The notes below the pieces were generated by a model. The model was given only the letters and a program-made list of their open reading frames with translations. It was not told the origin of the DNA and did not search any database. 64,000 nt of DNA, from positions 1,674,001 through 1,738,000 of the forward strand of contig NZ_CP112880.1 of assembly GCF_028747205.1 (NCBI RefSeq), in the 5' to 3' direction. The stretch comes from Streptomyces sp. CA-278952. GTDB lineage: Bacteria > Actinomycetota > Actinomycetes > Streptomycetales > Streptomycetaceae. Position 1 is the stretch's first letter. Every line of letters starts with the position of its first letter. Made by a program: the position numbers and the translations under genes. Shown here piece by piece: positions 43,766-52,169 of this stretch.

Positions 43766-44785
43766 TCACAGGGAATTCTCGCGCGGCGGCTGCGCGGTGG
43801 AGCCGCGCACCACCAGCTCCGGCTCGAAGAGCAGCTCGTCCGAGGGGACGGTCCGCCCGCCGATCTGTACCGAGAGCAGCTCCACAGCCGCGCGCCCCAT
43901 GGCCTCGATGGGCTGGCGGACGGTGGTCAGGGGCGGCTCGGTGCAGTTCATGAAGGCCGAGTCGTCGTAGCCGACGACCGACACGTCGGCGGGGACCGAG
44001 AGCCCGCGACGACGGGCGGCGCGTACGGCGCCCAGCGCGAGCGGGTCGCTCGCGCAGATGATGCCGGTGACGCCCCGGTCCAGCAGCCGCATCGCGGCGG
44101 CCTGCCCGCCCTCCAGCGAGAACATCGCGCGGGCCACCCACTCGTCGGGCACGGTCGTGCCCGCCTCCTCGGCGAGCACTCGGGCGGCGGCGAGCTTGCG
44201 CTGCGATGGCACGTGGTCGGACGGGCCGAGAACGAGTCCGATGCGCTCGTGGCCGAGCGAGACGAGGTGCCGCCAGGCCTGCTCGACGGCGACGGAGTCG
44301 TCGCAGGAGACACCCGGGAAGCCGAGGTGGGCGATGGCCGCGTTGATCAGCACGACGGGGATCTTGCGGTCGGCGAGCACCTTGTAGTGGTCGTGCGGGG
44401 CGTCGGCCTGGTGGTAGAGGCCGCCCGCGAAGACCACGCCGGAGACCTGCTGCTGGAGGAGCAGCTCGACGTAGTCGGCCTCGGAGACGCCGCCCTTGGT
44501 CTGGGTGCAGAGCACCGGGGTCAGCCCCTGCTGGGCGAGCGCGCCGCCGACCACTTCGGCGAACGCCGGGAAGATCGGGTTCTGCAGCTCGGGGAGGACA
44601 AGCCCCACCAGCCGGGCCCGTTCGCCGCGCAGCTGGGTCGGGCGCTCATAGCCGAGGACGTCCAGCGCGGAGAGGACGGCCTGCCTGGTGGCGTCGGAAA
44701 CGCCCGGCTTGCCGTTCAGCACCCGGCTGACCGTCGCCTCGCTGACTCCCACTTTCTGGGCCACCTGAGCAAGTCGTCGCGTCAT
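43766..44785 (-). CDS. LacI-family transcriptional regulator
   Basis: A 339-residue repressor. N-terminal helix-turn-helix and hinge (RLAQVAQKVGVSEATVSRVL, then SALDVLGYERP) are followed by a periplasmic-binding-protein-like effector domain (residues 62-335; VGLVLPELQNPIFPAFAEVV, GGLYHQ, VVGYDDSAF). The hinge matches MalR-type regulators, so the effector is probably a sugar. The ATG at MTRRLAQ is preferred because its upstream bases contain the repeat listed below. Convergent with the HTH-citrate synthase, 27 bases apart. Confidence 0.9.
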   Translation of the reverse strand: MTRRLAQVAQKVGVSEATVSRVLNGKPGVSDATRQAVLSALDVLGYERPTQLRGERARLVGLVLPELQNPIFPAFAEVVGGALAQQGLTPVLCTQTKGGVSEADYVELLLQQQVSGVVFAGGLYHQADAPHDHYKVLADRKIPVVLINAAIAHLGFPGVSCDDSVAVEQAWRHLVSLGHERIGLVLGPSDHVPSQRKLAAARVLAEEAGTTVPDEWVARAMFSLEGGQAAAMRLLDRGVTGIICASDPLALGAVRAARRRGLSVPADVSVVGYDDSAFMNCTEPPLTTVRQPIEAMGRAAVELLSVQIGGRTVPSDELLFEPELVVRGSTAQPPRENSL

Positions 44786-44787
44786 GT

Positions 44788-44814
44788 GCGCAAGATTAGC
44801 GCAAGAAGTGCAAG
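44788..44814. promoter_or_regulatory. Direct repeats, putative LacI-family operator
   Basis: Three direct repeats of (G/C)CGCAAG or GTGCAAG start at 44788, 44799 and 44808, immediately before the lacI-type start codon. CTTGCxx repeats of this kind are typical targets of Streptomyces MalR-like LacI regulators, so autoregulation is likely. Confidence 0.5.
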
Positions 44815-44970
44815 CAGATTGCGTTGATGGCGAACTCCTCGGAGACGCTCCTGGAACGCTCACAGAGACAGCGCCACGAAGCAAGAGGCGCGTACGCCGG
44901 AGGCCCGGACAGCCGGGCCGAAGCGCGGCCGGATTTCCGCCCCGGCCGCCCGGCCCTTACCGTCTCTACG

Positions 44971-46674
44971 ATGAACGCCCCACCGACCCCCGGCAGAGGA
45001 CCGCGCCGGTTCGGCTGGCCCCAGCGGGTCTTCTCCCAGGTCCTGCTGATGCAGCTGGCCATCATCACCGGCGTGACCATCCTGGTCACCGGCCTGTTCC
45101 TGGCCCCCCTCAGCGACCAGCTGGACGACCAGGCGATGCGCCGCGCCCTCGCCATCGCCCAGAGCACCGCCGCCCAGCCGGGGATCGTGGAGGACCTGAC
45201 CAGCACGGACCCGTCGGAGCGGGGTCCGGTCCAGTCGGCCGCCGAGCGGGTCAGGCGGGCGACCGGAGCGGAGTACGTCGTCGTCATGAACCAGCGCGGG
45301 GTGCGCTGGTCGCACCCCGACACCCACCGGATCGGCGCGATCGTCTCCACGGACCCCGGCGAGGCGCTGCGCGGCCGCGAGGTGATGGAGATCGACAGCG
45401 GCACCCTCGGCCGCTCGGCACGGGGCAAGGTGCCGTTGTTCGGCCCGTCCGGCGACGTGATCGGCGCGGTGTCGGTCGGCATCTCCTACGACAGCGTCCG
45501 CGCCCGGCTCCTCGGGGCGATCCCGGGACTGCTCGCGTACGCGGGCGGAGCCCTGGCCGTCGGGGCGCTCGCCGCGTACCTGATCTCCCGTCGGCTGCAA
45601 CGGCAGACCCATGACCTGGCGTTTTCCGATATCTCCGCGCTGTTGACGGAGCGCGAGGCCATGCTGCACGGCATCCGCGAAGGCGTCGTCGCCCTGGACG
45701 GAGCCGGCCGCGTCCGGCTGCTGAACGACGAGGCGCAACGGCTGCTGGGCGTGGGCCCTGAGGCGGCGGGCCGGACGCTGGAGGAGGTGCTGGGCGACGG
45801 CAGGACCGCGGACGTCCTGGCCGGACGGGTGGTCGGCGACGACCTGCTGGCGGTACGGGGCAGCCGGGTGCTGCTGGCCAACCGGATGCCCACGGACGAC
45901 GGCGGGGCCGTGGTGACCCTGCGCGACCGGACCGAGCTGGAGAACCTGGGCCGCGAGCTCGACTCCACGACGGGGCTGATCGACGCCCTGCGCGCCCAGG
46001 ACCACGAGCACGCCAACCGGCTGCACACCCTGCTCGGGCTGCTGGAGCTGGAGATGCACGAGGACGCGATGGAGTTCGTCACGGAGGTGGTCGGCGTACA
46101 CCGGGCGACGGCCGAGCAGGTCACCGAGAAGGTCCAGGACCCGCTGCTGGCCGCCCTCCTGGTGGGCAAGGCGACGGTGGCCGCCGAGCGCGGCGTGGCA
46201 CTGCGGCTGGCCCCCGGCACCCTGCTGCCGGACCGGGTGGTCGATCCCCGGGGCCTGGTCACCGTCATGGGCAACCTCGTCGACAACGCCACGGACGCGG
46301 CGGCCGGATCGGAGGGGGCGCGGATCGAGGTCGGGCTGTGCACGGAGGGACGTACGGTGATCCTGGAGGTGCGCGACAGCGGCCCCGGCGTCCCCCCGGA
46401 GCAGCACGCGTCGATCTTCACGGAGGGATGGTCCACCAAGGAGGTCCCGGCACACGGCAAGCGTGGGCTGGGGCTCGCCCTCGTCCGGAGGCTCGCGGAG
46501 CGTCAGGGAGGCAGTGTGACGGTGTCCGGGGCGGACGGAGGCGGTGCGGTGTTCACGGTCGTCCTGCCGGAGGCGCTGGCCGAGCCCGGGCCGGGGGCGC
46601 CTGCCGAACCCGCCGCTTCCCCCGACGGTCCGCCGTCCGCCACGTGTCCGGCCACCGCGGGAGAGCAGCCGTGA
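44971..46674 (+). CDS. CitA/DcuS-type sensor histidine kinase
   Basis: A 567-residue membrane kinase. Two membrane helices (about 26-46 and 183-206) flank an extracytoplasmic PAS-like (sCache) domain with WSHPDTHRIG and GKVPLFGPSGDVIG, the signature of citrate/C4-dicarboxylate sensors. A cytosolic PAS (225-320) precedes the kinase with phospho-acceptor His345 in QDHEHANRLH and an HATPase (VDNATDAA, GLGLALVRRLA). The ATG at MNAPPTPG is chosen over longer frames. It overlaps the regulator gene by four bases. The presumed transporter target beside it is decayed. Confidence 0.9.
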   Translation: MNAPPTPGRGPRRFGWPQRVFSQVLLMQLAIITGVTILVTGLFLAPLSDQLDDQAMRRALAIAQSTAAQPGIVEDLTSTDPSERGPVQSAAERVRRATGAEYVVVMNQRGVRWSHPDTHRIGAIVSTDPGEALRGREVMEIDSGTLGRSARGKVPLFGPSGDVIGAVSVGISYDSVRARLLGAIPGLLAYAGGALAVGALAAYLISRRLQRQTHDLAFSDISALLTEREAMLHGIREGVVALDGAGRVRLLNDEAQRLLGVGPEAAGRTLEEVLGDGRTADVLAGRVVGDDLLAVRGSRVLLANRMPTDDGGAVVTLRDRTELENLGRELDSTTGLIDALRAQDHEHANRLHTLLGLLELEMHEDAMEFVTEVVGVHRATAEQVTEKVQDPLLAALLVGKATVAAERGVALRLAPGTLLPDRVVDPRGLVTVMGNLVDNATDAAAGSEGARIEVGLCTEGRTVILEVRDSGPGVPPEQHASIFTEGWSTKEVPAHGKRGLGLALVRRLAERQGGSVTVSGADGGGAVFTVVLPEALAEPGPGAPAEPAASPDGPPSATCPATAGEQP

Positions 46675-47345
46675 TCCAGGTCCTGATCGTGGACGACGAC
46701 GTCCGGGTGGCGCAGATCAACGCGGCGTACGTCGCCAAGGTCCCCGGCTTCCGGGTGGTCGCGCAGGCCCACTCGGCGGCCGCGGCGCTGGAGGCGGTCG
46801 AGGAGGTCCGGGTGGACCTGATCCTGCTGGACCACTATCTGCCGGACCGCAACGGCCTCGCCGTCGTACGGGAACTGCGCCGCCTGGGCCGTCAGGTCGA
46901 CGTGATCATGGTGACGGCCGCCCGGGACGTCGCGACCGTGCAGGACGCGATGCGGCACGGCGCGCTCCAGTACCTGGTGAAACCGTTCACCTACGCGGGC
47001 CTGCGCTCCAAACTGGAGGCCTACGCGGCGCTGCGGCGGGCGCTCGACGGGGGCGGGGAGGCCGAGCAGGCGCAGGTGGACCGGCTTTTCGGCGCGCTGT
47101 GGGCGGCGGACGAGCCGGCCCTCCCCAAGGGCCACTCCCCCACCACCGCCGAGCTCGTCCGAGGTGCCCTGCGCGGAGCCGACGGCCCGCTCTCCGCCCA
47201 GGAGATCGCGGACAGCGCGGGGATGAGCCGCCAGACGGCCCAGCGCTATCTGAAGCTGCTGGAGCGCACCGGCAAGGTCCGGCTGACGCTGCGCTACGGG
47301 GAGACGGGCCGCCCGGAGCACCGGTACGCCTGGGCTGGCGGCTGA
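46671..47345 (+). CDS. CitB/DcuR-type response regulator
   Basis: A 224-residue regulator with receiver domain (VLIVDDD, Asp54 in LLDHYLPDRNG, Lys in LVKPFTYAGL) and a C-terminal winged helix of the CitB/DcuR type (LSAQEIADSAGMSRQTAQRY, then a beta-wing ending in HRYAW). It overlaps the kinase stop by four bases (GTGA). It should control uptake or use of a carboxylic acid. Confidence 0.93.
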   Translation: MIQVLIVDDDVRVAQINAAYVAKVPGFRVVAQAHSAAAALEAVEEVRVDLILLDHYLPDRNGLAVVRELRRLGRQVDVIMVTAARDVATVQDAMRHGALQYLVKPFTYAGLRSKLEAYAALRRALDGGGEAEQAQVDRLFGALWAADEPALPKGHSPTTAELVRGALRGADGPLSAQEIADSAGMSRQTAQRYLKLLERTGKVRLTLRYGETGRPEHRYAWAGG

Positions 47346-47384
47346 GCCGCCCGGGGCACCCGCGCACGCCCTGCAACAGGCCCC

Positions 47385-47805
47385 CTACGCCGCCCCGGCC
47401 CCCGTCAGCGCCCTGACCTCGGCCTCGGCGTGCTTGGCCTCGTCGGGCGGCTCGGGCGAGGTGACCGCACCGATCCAGCCGGCCAGGAAGCCGAGCGGGA
47501 TGGAGACCAGGCCCGGGTTCTCCAGGGGGAAGAGCTGGAAGTCCACGCCCGGGAACAGGGACGTGGGGCTACCCGAGACGACGGGTGAGACCTGCACACC
47601 GTCCAGGACCGGGCCGCGTCGCTCGTCCACCGAGCAGCAGGGCCACGAGGCTGCCCGCGCCGACCATCTGGGCGACCAGGTAGAGCACGGAGACGGTGAC
47701 GGACGAGGTGCCGACGGCGGTACGCACCGGGCGCTCCGCCATCCGCGCCGCGACCACGTCGGCCAGGGTGAACCGGCTGCGGTTGCGCACGAGTTCGGCG
47801 ACGCT
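47385..47805 (-). pseudogene. Remnant of a solute:sodium symporter (ActP-like)
   Basis: Two fragments of a cation/acetate symporter are joined out of frame. The first (about 47629-47805) encodes VAELVRNRSRFTLADVVAAR and continues to VGAGSLVALLLG, matching the early membrane helices of ActP. The second (47385-47615) encodes the typical ActP C-terminus with FPLENPGLVSIPLGFLAGW and PDEAKHAEAEVRALTG. Roughly 300 or more residues between them and the first hundred are missing. A normal ActP has about 530 residues. The gene cannot make a transporter. Confidence 0.82.
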
Positions 47806-48008
47806 CGCGGAAGGCCGCGCTGCGGTGCACCTCCAGATAGATGTCGGCCGCGCTGGGCTGGGCTGACGGTCCGGCCCCGCCGCATCGGGCGCGTGGAGGT
47901 CCGCGACGCCCGCCGTCCCGTCCCGGCCGCACCGTCAGAGACCGGTGCGTCGTTCCACGGGTCGTCGAGCCGCACGCCCGCGGCCTCCGGCCCTGCTGCC
48001 TTCTCCAC
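47806..48008 (-). pseudogene. Remnant of a DUF485 small membrane protein gene
   Basis: A GTG after a GGGGAG ribosome-binding site begins VEKAAGPEAAGVRLDDPWND, as in Streptomyces DUF485 proteins that precede actP. After a frameshift, another frame continues with AADIYLEVHRSAAFRE, the conserved DUF485 entry, then breaks off directly into the symporter fragment. The two membrane helices of DUF485 are absent, so a deletion has fused what is left of the two-gene operon. Confidence 0.65.
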
Positions 48009-48177
48009 CGCACAACTCCCCTGACCCACGGACCTTTTCGGCCGCATGGCCAACCATGGGCGGGTCGGGAGAAGCGCGGGCGCGCCATTCGCCCGGCTTC
48101 ACCCCTTCAGGTGACAGAAGTCCTGTACGGCTGCGCGAACCGCGGGTTCCTGGGCCCGGGGCTCGCGAAACGTACAC

Positions 48178-48212
48178 GGCCCCCGCTCCGGCGGTGTACC
48201 GGAGCGGGGGCC
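48178..48212 (-). terminator. parE terminator
   Basis: A 14-bp perfect stem with a 7-base loop lies 26 bases after the parE stop on its strand. Confidence 0.8.
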
Positions 48213-48237
48213 GACGAGGGCACCAGGGGGCAGGAGG

Positions 48238-50364
48238 TCAGGCGTCGATGCGCGAGCGGTCCAGAGTGGCCGCGGAGCTGGTGATGAACTCCTTGCGGGG
48301 CGCGACCTCGTTGCCCATCAGCAGGTCGAAGACCTGCTCGGAGGATTCCAGGTCGCCGATGTTGATGCGCCGCAGCGTGCGGTGGCGCGGGTCCATCGTC
48401 GTCTCCGCCAGCTGATCGGCGTCCATCTCGCCCAGACCCTTGTAGCGCTGGATCGATTCCTTGATCCGGACGTTCTTGCGCTGGAACTCCAGAAGGGTCT
48501 GGCGCAGCTCGCTGTCGGAGTAGGTGTAGACGTACTTGTCCTGGCCCTTCTTGGGCTGGACCAGCTCGATCCGGTGCAGCGGCGGGACCGCGGCGAAGAC
48601 CCGCCCCGCCTCGACCATCGGGCGCATGTAGCGCTGGAAGAGGGTCAGCAGCAGGCAGCGGATGTGGGCGCCGTCGACATCGGCGTCCACCAGCAGGACG
48701 ATCTTCCCGTAACGCGCGGCGTCGATGTCGAAGGTCCGCCCGGACCCGGCTCCTATGACCTGGATGATCGCCCCGCACTCGGCGTTCTTCAGCATGTCCG
48801 AGACGGACGACTTCTGTACGTTGAGGATCTTCCCGCGGATCGGCAGCAGCGCCTGGAACTCACTGTTCCGGGCCAGCTTGGCGGTGCCGAGCGCCGAGTC
48901 CCCCTCGACGATGAACAGCTCGCTGCGCTCGACGTCGTCGCTGCGGCAGTCGGCGAGCTTGGCGGGCAGCGAGGAGGACTCCAGGGCCGTCTTGCGGCGC
49001 TGGGCGTCCTTGTGCTGCCGGGCGGCGATCCGGGTGCGGGCGGCGGCGACGGCCTTCTCCAGCACCGCCCTGGCCTGGGCCTTGGCGTCCCGCTTCGTCG
49101 AGGTCAGGAAGGCCTTGAGCTCCTTGGCGACCACGCCTGCCACGATCCGGTTGGCCGCGGAGGTGCCGAGCACCTCCTTGGTCTGCCCCTCGAACTGCGG
49201 CTCGGCGAGCCGTACGGTGACGACGGCGGTGAGCCCTTCGAGGGCGTCGTCCTTGACGACGTCGTCCTCGGCGACCCGCAGCATCTTGGCGGAGCGCAGC
49301 GACTCGTTCACGGTCTTGGTCAGGGAGCGCTCGAACCCGCTGACGTGGGTGCCGCCCTTGGGGGTGGCGATGATGTTCACGAACGACCGCAGGGTCGTGT
49401 CGTAACCGGTGCCCCAGCGCAGGGCGATGTCGACGGCCAGTTCGCGGGTGACCTCGGTGGCGGTCATGTGGCCGCGGTCGTCGAGGACGGGCACGGTCTC
49501 CTTGAAGGTGCCGGTGCCGCTGAGGCGCTGGACGTCGCAGACGGCCTTGTCCTGGGCCAGGTACTCGCAGAACTCGCTGATGCCGCCGTCGAAGCGGAAC
49601 GTCTCCTCGGTCTTTCCCTCGCCTTCCAGCCCCCGCTCGTCGCGGACGATGATCGTCAGGCCGGGGACGAGGAAGGCCGTCTGGCGGGCGCGCTGGTAGA
49701 GCGTTTCCAGGTTGAGCTTGGCGTCCTTGAGGAAGATCTGGCGGTCCGCCCAGTACCGCACCCGGGTACCGGTACGGGTCTTGGGGACGCGCTTGCCCTT
49801 GCGCAGGCCGTTGGCCGGGTCGAACGGGCTTTCCGGCCCCTGCTCGGTGAACATGCCGGGGACACCGCGCCGGAAGCTGATGGAGTGGGTCGCGCTGTTG
49901 CGGTCGACCTCGACGTCCAGGCGGGCGGAGAGGGCGTTGACCACGGAGGCACCGACGCCGTGGAGGCCGCCCGAGGCGGCGTAGGAGCCGCCGCCGAATT
50001 TTCCTCCGGCGTGCAGCTTGGTCATGACGACCTCGATGCCGGAGAGGCCCGTCTTGGGCTCGACGTCGACCGGGATGCCACGGCCGTTGTCCCGGACCTC
50101 GACGGAGGCGTCGTCGTGGAGGATGACCTCGATCTGGTCGCAGTGGCCGCCGAGGGCTTCGTCGACGGAGTTGTCGATGATCTCCCAGAGGCAGTGCATC
50201 AGGCCACGGCTGTCGGTGGACCCGATGTACATGCCGGGGCGCTTGCGGACCGCCTCCAGCCCTTCGAGGACGAGGAGGTGCCGCGCGGTGTAGTTGGAGC
50301 TGTCCCGGTCGCCGCCTGCTCCGGTCAGCATCGCGGTGGACGGCACGGACGTTTCGGCGGTCAC
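48238..50364 (-). CDS. parE: DNA topoisomerase IV subunit B
   Basis: A 708-residue GyrB/ParE-family ATPase partner of ParC. GHKL ATPase motifs EIIDNSVDEA and NGRGIPVDVEPKTG, the GGLHGVGASVVNALS lid, transducer domain, TOPRIM with EGDSALG and DADVDGAHIRCLLL, and the C-terminal KGLGEMDADQL block are all present. A GTG start follows GAGGAG. A candidate promoter (TTACAA at 50461-50466, 19 bases, TAGGCT) lies upstream. Confidence 0.95.
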   Translation of the reverse strand: MTAETSVPSTAMLTGAGGDRDSSNYTARHLLVLEGLEAVRKRPGMYIGSTDSRGLMHCLWEIIDNSVDEALGGHCDQIEVILHDDASVEVRDNGRGIPVDVEPKTGLSGIEVVMTKLHAGGKFGGGSYAASGGLHGVGASVVNALSARLDVEVDRNSATHSISFRRGVPGMFTEQGPESPFDPANGLRKGKRVPKTRTGTRVRYWADRQIFLKDAKLNLETLYQRARQTAFLVPGLTIIVRDERGLEGEGKTEETFRFDGGISEFCEYLAQDKAVCDVQRLSGTGTFKETVPVLDDRGHMTATEVTRELAVDIALRWGTGYDTTLRSFVNIIATPKGGTHVSGFERSLTKTVNESLRSAKMLRVAEDDVVKDDALEGLTAVVTVRLAEPQFEGQTKEVLGTSAANRIVAGVVAKELKAFLTSTKRDAKAQARAVLEKAVAAARTRIAARQHKDAQRRKTALESSSLPAKLADCRSDDVERSELFIVEGDSALGTAKLARNSEFQALLPIRGKILNVQKSSVSDMLKNAECGAIIQVIGAGSGRTFDIDAARYGKIVLLVDADVDGAHIRCLLLTLFQRYMRPMVEAGRVFAAVPPLHRIELVQPKKGQDKYVYTYSDSELRQTLLEFQRKNVRIKESIQRYKGLGEMDADQLAETTMDPRHRTLRRINIGDLESSEQVFDLLMGNEVAPRKEFITSSAATLDRSRIDA

Positions 50365-50810
50365 GCGGTTCGCTCCTCGCTGAATTTCATCTGGGGCCCC
50401 CGTGGGTACAGGGCTGGTCTTCGGTTGCCGCTGAGAGCCTACAGAGGCTTGGTAGAGCGGTTGTAACGCCACCCTCGGGGAATCCTCATGCTAGTCGAGC
50501 TTCTTCCGGGCTCGCATGGGTGTTCGATCATTCGTTGGAGTGACGTGCACATCACGTTCCCTTCGGCGCATGAACCATTTAGGCTCCGGGCACGTCCTCA
50601 TGAACAAACCGGCAAGCCGGCCGGTGGGACCGACCCCCAGACAAGCAATGCGAAACCGTAGCGCTCCGCATACGGCACATTCGCCGCCAACCGGCAACAG
50701 ACAGCCACACCGAGAAGAAGTTTCGAAGAAAAGCCACGAGCGGGAACGTTTTCGGCCTGGTTGGATGTTGACCCTGGTACGACAGCTCGTCGAGCTAGAG
50801 AAGAGGCGAC
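50365..50810. other. Divergent gap between parE and a DUF7455 gene
   Basis: About 445 bases, less GC-rich than the flanks. It contains the weak parE promoter candidate at 50436-50466 (minus strand). I see no further gene: a 115-codon plus-strand frame and a 182-codon minus-strand frame that crosses the DUF7455 gene both have poor coding bias. The DUF7455 promoter should be near 50770-50800 but no clean pair is visible. Confidence 0.45.
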
Positions 50811-51044
50811 GTGACTACTGTTCTGACCCCCGCGAGCCCGCTGACCGCAGCAGACCGCTGTGACCGTTGCGGCGCCCAGGCATATCTGCGCGTCGTCCTG
50901 ATCAGCGGCGGTGAACTGCTCTTCTGCGCCCACCACGGGCGCAAGTTCGAGCCGGAACTCAAGAAGATCGCCGCGGAAATACAGGATGAGACGGATCGGC
51001 TCACCGCCGTGCAGACGGCTGCTGCCGACGAGGAACAACACTGA
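50811..51044 (+). CDS. Small DUF7455 zinc-binding-like protein
   Basis: A 77-residue protein. The paired motif CDRCGAQA and, 20 residues on, CAHHGRKF form a probable zinc site (two Cys plus Cys/His), followed by an acidic helix (LKKIAAEIQDETDRLTA). It is conserved between hrdB and parE in streptomycetes. Its role is unknown; the fold suggests nucleic-acid or protein binding. A GAGAAGAGG ribosome-binding site precedes the GTG start. Confidence 0.88.
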   Translation: MTTVLTPASPLTAADRCDRCGAQAYLRVVLISGGELLFCAHHGRKFEPELKKIAAEIQDETDRLTAVQTAAADEEQH

Positions 51045-51089
51045 TACCTCGCATCCACGACGAGCCAGGGGCCGGTCCAGGACCGGCCG

Positions 51090-51123
51090 ACGGGCGGCTC
51101 CCCCACCGGGGGGAGCCGCCCGT
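51090..51123. terminator. Terminator after the DUF7455 gene
   Basis: A 14- to 15-bp GC-rich stem with a very short loop, followed by TTCTCGTC, lies between convergent genes. Confidence 0.8.
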
Positions 51124-51149
51124 TCTCGTCGGCGAGGACCTCGCACGGA

Positions 51150-51172
51150 CCCCGCACGGACACCGTGCGGGG
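51150..51172. terminator. Second hairpin, probably for the protease gene
   Basis: A perfect 10-bp stem with a 3-base loop lies 30 bases from the stop of the protease gene on the minus strand. Confidence 0.6.
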
Positions 51173-51203
51173 AATCACCGCCCGCACACGACTCTGCCGC
51201 GGG

Positions 51204-52034
51204 TCAGAGGCGCCCCTCGGCCCACTCCAGTGCGGCGGAGACCCGGGTGTACACCCCTGGGCTGCCCGCGCGCCCGCAGCCCCCGCCCCAGGACACCAGG
51301 CCGATGAGCCGCCCACGGGCAACCAGCGGCCCGCCGCTGTCGCCCTGGCACGCATCCCTGCCACCCGCCGGATCGCCCGCACAGAGCATCTCCGAGGCCG
51401 TGTACGTGCCTTCCTGGCCGCCCGGGTAGGCCCGCGCGCAGTCGCTGTCCGGCAGCACCTGGACCCGCGCGGAGCGCAGCACCGAGGCGTACGCGCCGCT
51501 CCCCGTCGTGTCGCCCCACCCGTAGACGGACGCCGCGGTACCGGACCGGTAGGCGGTGTCCCCGCCCTTGGCCGTCGGGATGACGCCGCCCTTCGGCATC
51601 GCGCGGGAGAGGGTCAGCACCGCGAGGTCGCCGGCGTTGGAAGCGGGGTCGTACGCCGGGTTCACCCAGATGGACCGGACCGGGATCTCCTGGCCGCCGG
51701 AGTCACTCAGCCGCTCCCGGCCGGCGATGACCAGCAGATCCCTCACCCGCTCCGCCGGTCCACCGAGCGCCTCGTCACTCAGACAGTGGGCCGCCGTCAG
51801 GATCTTCGTGGGCGCCACGGCGACGCCGCCGCAGAACTGTCCCGAGCGCGCGCCCCCGAACCGGTCCCGGCTCGACAGCGCCACCGCCCAGGGACTGTCC
51901 GCCACCGGAGCGGGCTGTCCGCCGACGATGATGCTGTCCGCGACCGCAGCGGAGGGCGAGGCGAGGGGCACCACGGTCGCGGCGGCGGTCAGGGCGAGCA
52001 CCCCGGTCAGGGCACGGACGACGGAACGGGGCAT
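51204..52034 (-). CDS. Secreted trypsin-like serine protease (S1 family)
   Basis: A 276-residue exported protease. A signal peptide (hydrophobic core VRALTGVLALTAAATVV) ends near residue 30-32; the mature chain begins close to IIVGGQPAP, with almost no propeptide. The catalytic triad is His83 (TAAHC), Asp136 (AGDLAVL) and Ser233 (GDSGGPL). Asp227, six residues before the Ser, predicts trypsin-like cleavage after Arg or Lys. Three disulfide pairs are possible. An AGGAG six bases before the ATG supports the start. Confidence 0.93.
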   Translation of the reverse strand: MPRSVVRALTGVLALTAAATVVPLASPSAAVADSIIVGGQPAPVADSPWAVALSSRDRFGGARSGQFCGGVAVAPTKILTAAHCLSDEALGGPAERVRDLLVIAGRERLSDSGGQEIPVRSIWVNPAYDPASNAGDLAVLTLSRAMPKGGVIPTAKGGDTAYRSGTAASVYGWGDTTGSGAYASVLRSARVQVLPDSDCARAYPGGQEGTYTASEMLCAGDPAGGRDACQGDSGGPLVARGRLIGLVSWGGGCGRAGSPGVYTRVSAALEWAEGRL

Positions 52035-52113
52035 GGAGGCTCCTGACGCTGAGGCGGTAACGGTCCACCCAGCGTGATCCAGCCGGTCACCGTCCGCACG
52101 CGAGGACACGCCG

Positions 52114-52148
52114 GAGGGCCCGGATCCCCTGGGGGGGTCCGGGCCCTC
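52114..52148 (-). terminator. hrdB terminator
   Basis: An 11-bp perfect outer stem with a further G/C-rich inner stem lies 20 bases after the hrdB stop on its strand. Confidence 0.75.
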
Positions 52149-52169
52149 GGCCGGTGAATCTTCCGCGAT

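Noticed and set aside
47434..48024. A plus-strand frame across the pseudogene region
   Set aside because: The minus strand there encodes recognisable DUF485 and ActP fragments; the plus frame is a shadow.
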